Source: Butyricicoccus sp.
GTDB taxonomy: Bacteria > Bacillota > Clostridia > Oscillospirales > Butyricicoccaceae
Direction: 5' to 3'
Length of the DNA stretch: 15,999 nucleotides
Assembly (NCBI GenBank): GCA_031293105.1
Contig: JAUMSA010000180.1
Location: 1-15,999 of the forward strand
Position numbers and translations under genes: made by a program. The notes beneath the pieces are model-generated. The model did not search any database. It saw only the letters and a list, made by a program, of their open reading frames with translations, and was not told where the DNA came from. This document shows positions 15,128 through 15,999 of this stretch, piece after piece (the stretch's first letter is position 1; each line of letters starts with the position of its first letter).

Positions 15128-15999
15128 TATCAGCGGCGGCCTCGTCAGCCCTGCGCTTCATCTTGTGATAATACCGGTCTACATGAGCGACATAAATAAT
15201 ACCGCCGACAATATACGCAATGGCCGTCAGGGCAAACCCAACCGGCAGGCCGATGCTCTCCTGCATGAAGCCCATCAAAAGCGAACCGATGCCGATGCCG
15301 ACATCATAGGACAGCATATAGGTGGCATTGGCGACGCCGCGCTGGGGCGCCGGGGTAGTGCCGGTGACAAAGGATTGGAACAGCGGCTGCAAAATGCCAT
15401 ATCCAAGGCCGAAAAAGAACCCGGCAAGCAGCATATGCACCCCGGTCGTGAGGAAGAGGTAGCTGGCCATGGTCACAATCAAAATCGCCAGGCTGACATA
15501 GACCAGCACGCGATGCTCATTGGCATCGATTTTTTTCTGGGTGGACAGCTTGGAAAGCAGCATACCAGCAACCAGGCAGATATAAAAATACGGGAGAAAC
15601 GCCGTGAGTCCTTTTTCCTGCGCCAAAATGGAAGAATAGGCGATAACCGCGCCATAGGGAATCATCAAAAACATCATGTTAAACATAAAGGGGAGTGCGG
15701 GGCCATAAATGGTGTCTTGGATGGAAAACTTTTGGCGCTCGACCTTGGGGTAGCGGATGCGGCAGCAGGAAACGCAGATGAGGGCCAGCACGGTGATTGC
15801 AAAAATGGTCAGGAAGGATGCCGTGCTGCTCAGGTGGTTTTGCACCTGGATGCCGACAAACGGGCCGACCGCCATGCCGATGGACACAGTAAAGGCAAAC
15901 CGGCTGATGCCCTGTGTGATTTTGTTGAAAGGCAGCACATCGCCGGCTAGCGTCATGGTCGCCGAGCCGCATACCGAATAGACCGCACCCATGTACAAC
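15117..15999 (-). CDS. Major facilitator superfamily transporter, 5' end cut by window edge
   Basis: About 294 codons of the C-terminal part are present, with the N-terminus beyond the right edge. The visible part has about eight to nine hydrophobic segments, such as FLTIFAITVLALICVSCC, FMFNMMFLMIPYGAVIAYSS and VGIGIGSLLMGFMQESIGLP. It also has the charged loop GDVLPFNKITQGISRFAFT, which resembles the first conserved inter-helix loop region of drug or sugar-type MFS permeases. The C-terminus is basic then acidic (HKMKRRADEAAADIDF) and cytoplasmic. MFS 12-helix proteins are about 400 residues, so roughly a quarter is missing. The substrate cannot be read from the sequence. Nothing ties it to the urea genes except the shared strand. 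Confidence 0.85.
   Translation of the reverse strand, partial: LYMGAVYSVCGSATMTLAGDVLPFNKITQGISRFAFTVSIGMAVGPFVGIQVQNHLSSTASFLTIFAITVLALICVSCCRIRYPKVERQKFSIQDTIYGPALPFMFNMMFLMIPYGAVIAYSSILAQEKGLTAFLPYFYICLVAGMLLSKLSTQKKIDANEHRVLVYVSLAILIVTMASYLFLTTGVHMLLAGFFFGLGYGILQPLFQSFVTGTTPAPQRGVANATYMLSYDVGIGIGSLLMGFMQESIGLPVGFALTAIAYIVGGIIYVAHVDRYYHKMKRRADEAAADIDF

Overview
Organism. The window is GC-rich (I estimate about 60%, not counted) and every gene I can support lies on the minus strand. Strong AGGAGG-type ribosome sites, a YesN-like AraC-type response regulator, a cytidylate-kinase-like protein and a lipoprotein solute-binding protein point to a GC-rich Gram-positive anaerobe of the Clostridia, perhaps Oscillospirales. 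That placement is inference. Reading direction is right to left.

Layout. (1) 15117-15999: C-terminal part of an MFS transporter, cut by the window edge. (2) 12327-15014 and 11585-12349: a membrane hybrid histidine kinase (HisKA-HATPase-REC-HPt) overlapping an AraC-type response regulator, with its own promoter and a terminator-like hairpin in its leader. (3) 11488-11584: a promoter with a perfect TATAAT -10 but a poor -35, preceded by direct repeats about two helical turns apart. (4) 10846-11487: a cytidylate-kinase-like gene, then a strong intrinsic terminator only about 31 nt before urtA. (5) 5824-10752: urtABCDE, a complete urea ABC importer, with two adjacent hairpins between urtA and urtB. 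(6) 4703-5827: a soluble REC-HisKA-HATPase protein joined to urtE by a 4-nt overlap and to ureAB by a 10-nt overlap. (7) 1-4712: the urease cluster ureAB (fused gamma/beta), ureC, ureE, ureF, ureG and ureD (cut by the left edge).

How it fits together. UrtA captures urea outside the cell, UrtBC with UrtDE import it, and nickel urease (UreAB-UreC) hydrolyses it to ammonia and carbamate after metallocentre assembly by UreD, UreE, UreF and UreG. The upstream kinase and regulator are well placed to switch this locus on. The direct repeats between the regulator gene and the next promoter are the natural candidate operator, and the terminator before urtA is a second possible control point. The second, cytoplasmic kinase inside the operon is the least expected element.

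No stretch longer than about 300 bases lacks a gene. The largest gaps are 9366-9489 (hairpins), 11488-11584 (promoter and repeats), 15015-15116 (promoter and hairpin) and 10753-10845 (terminator). I saw no tRNA, rRNA, CRISPR array, insertion sequence or phage gene.
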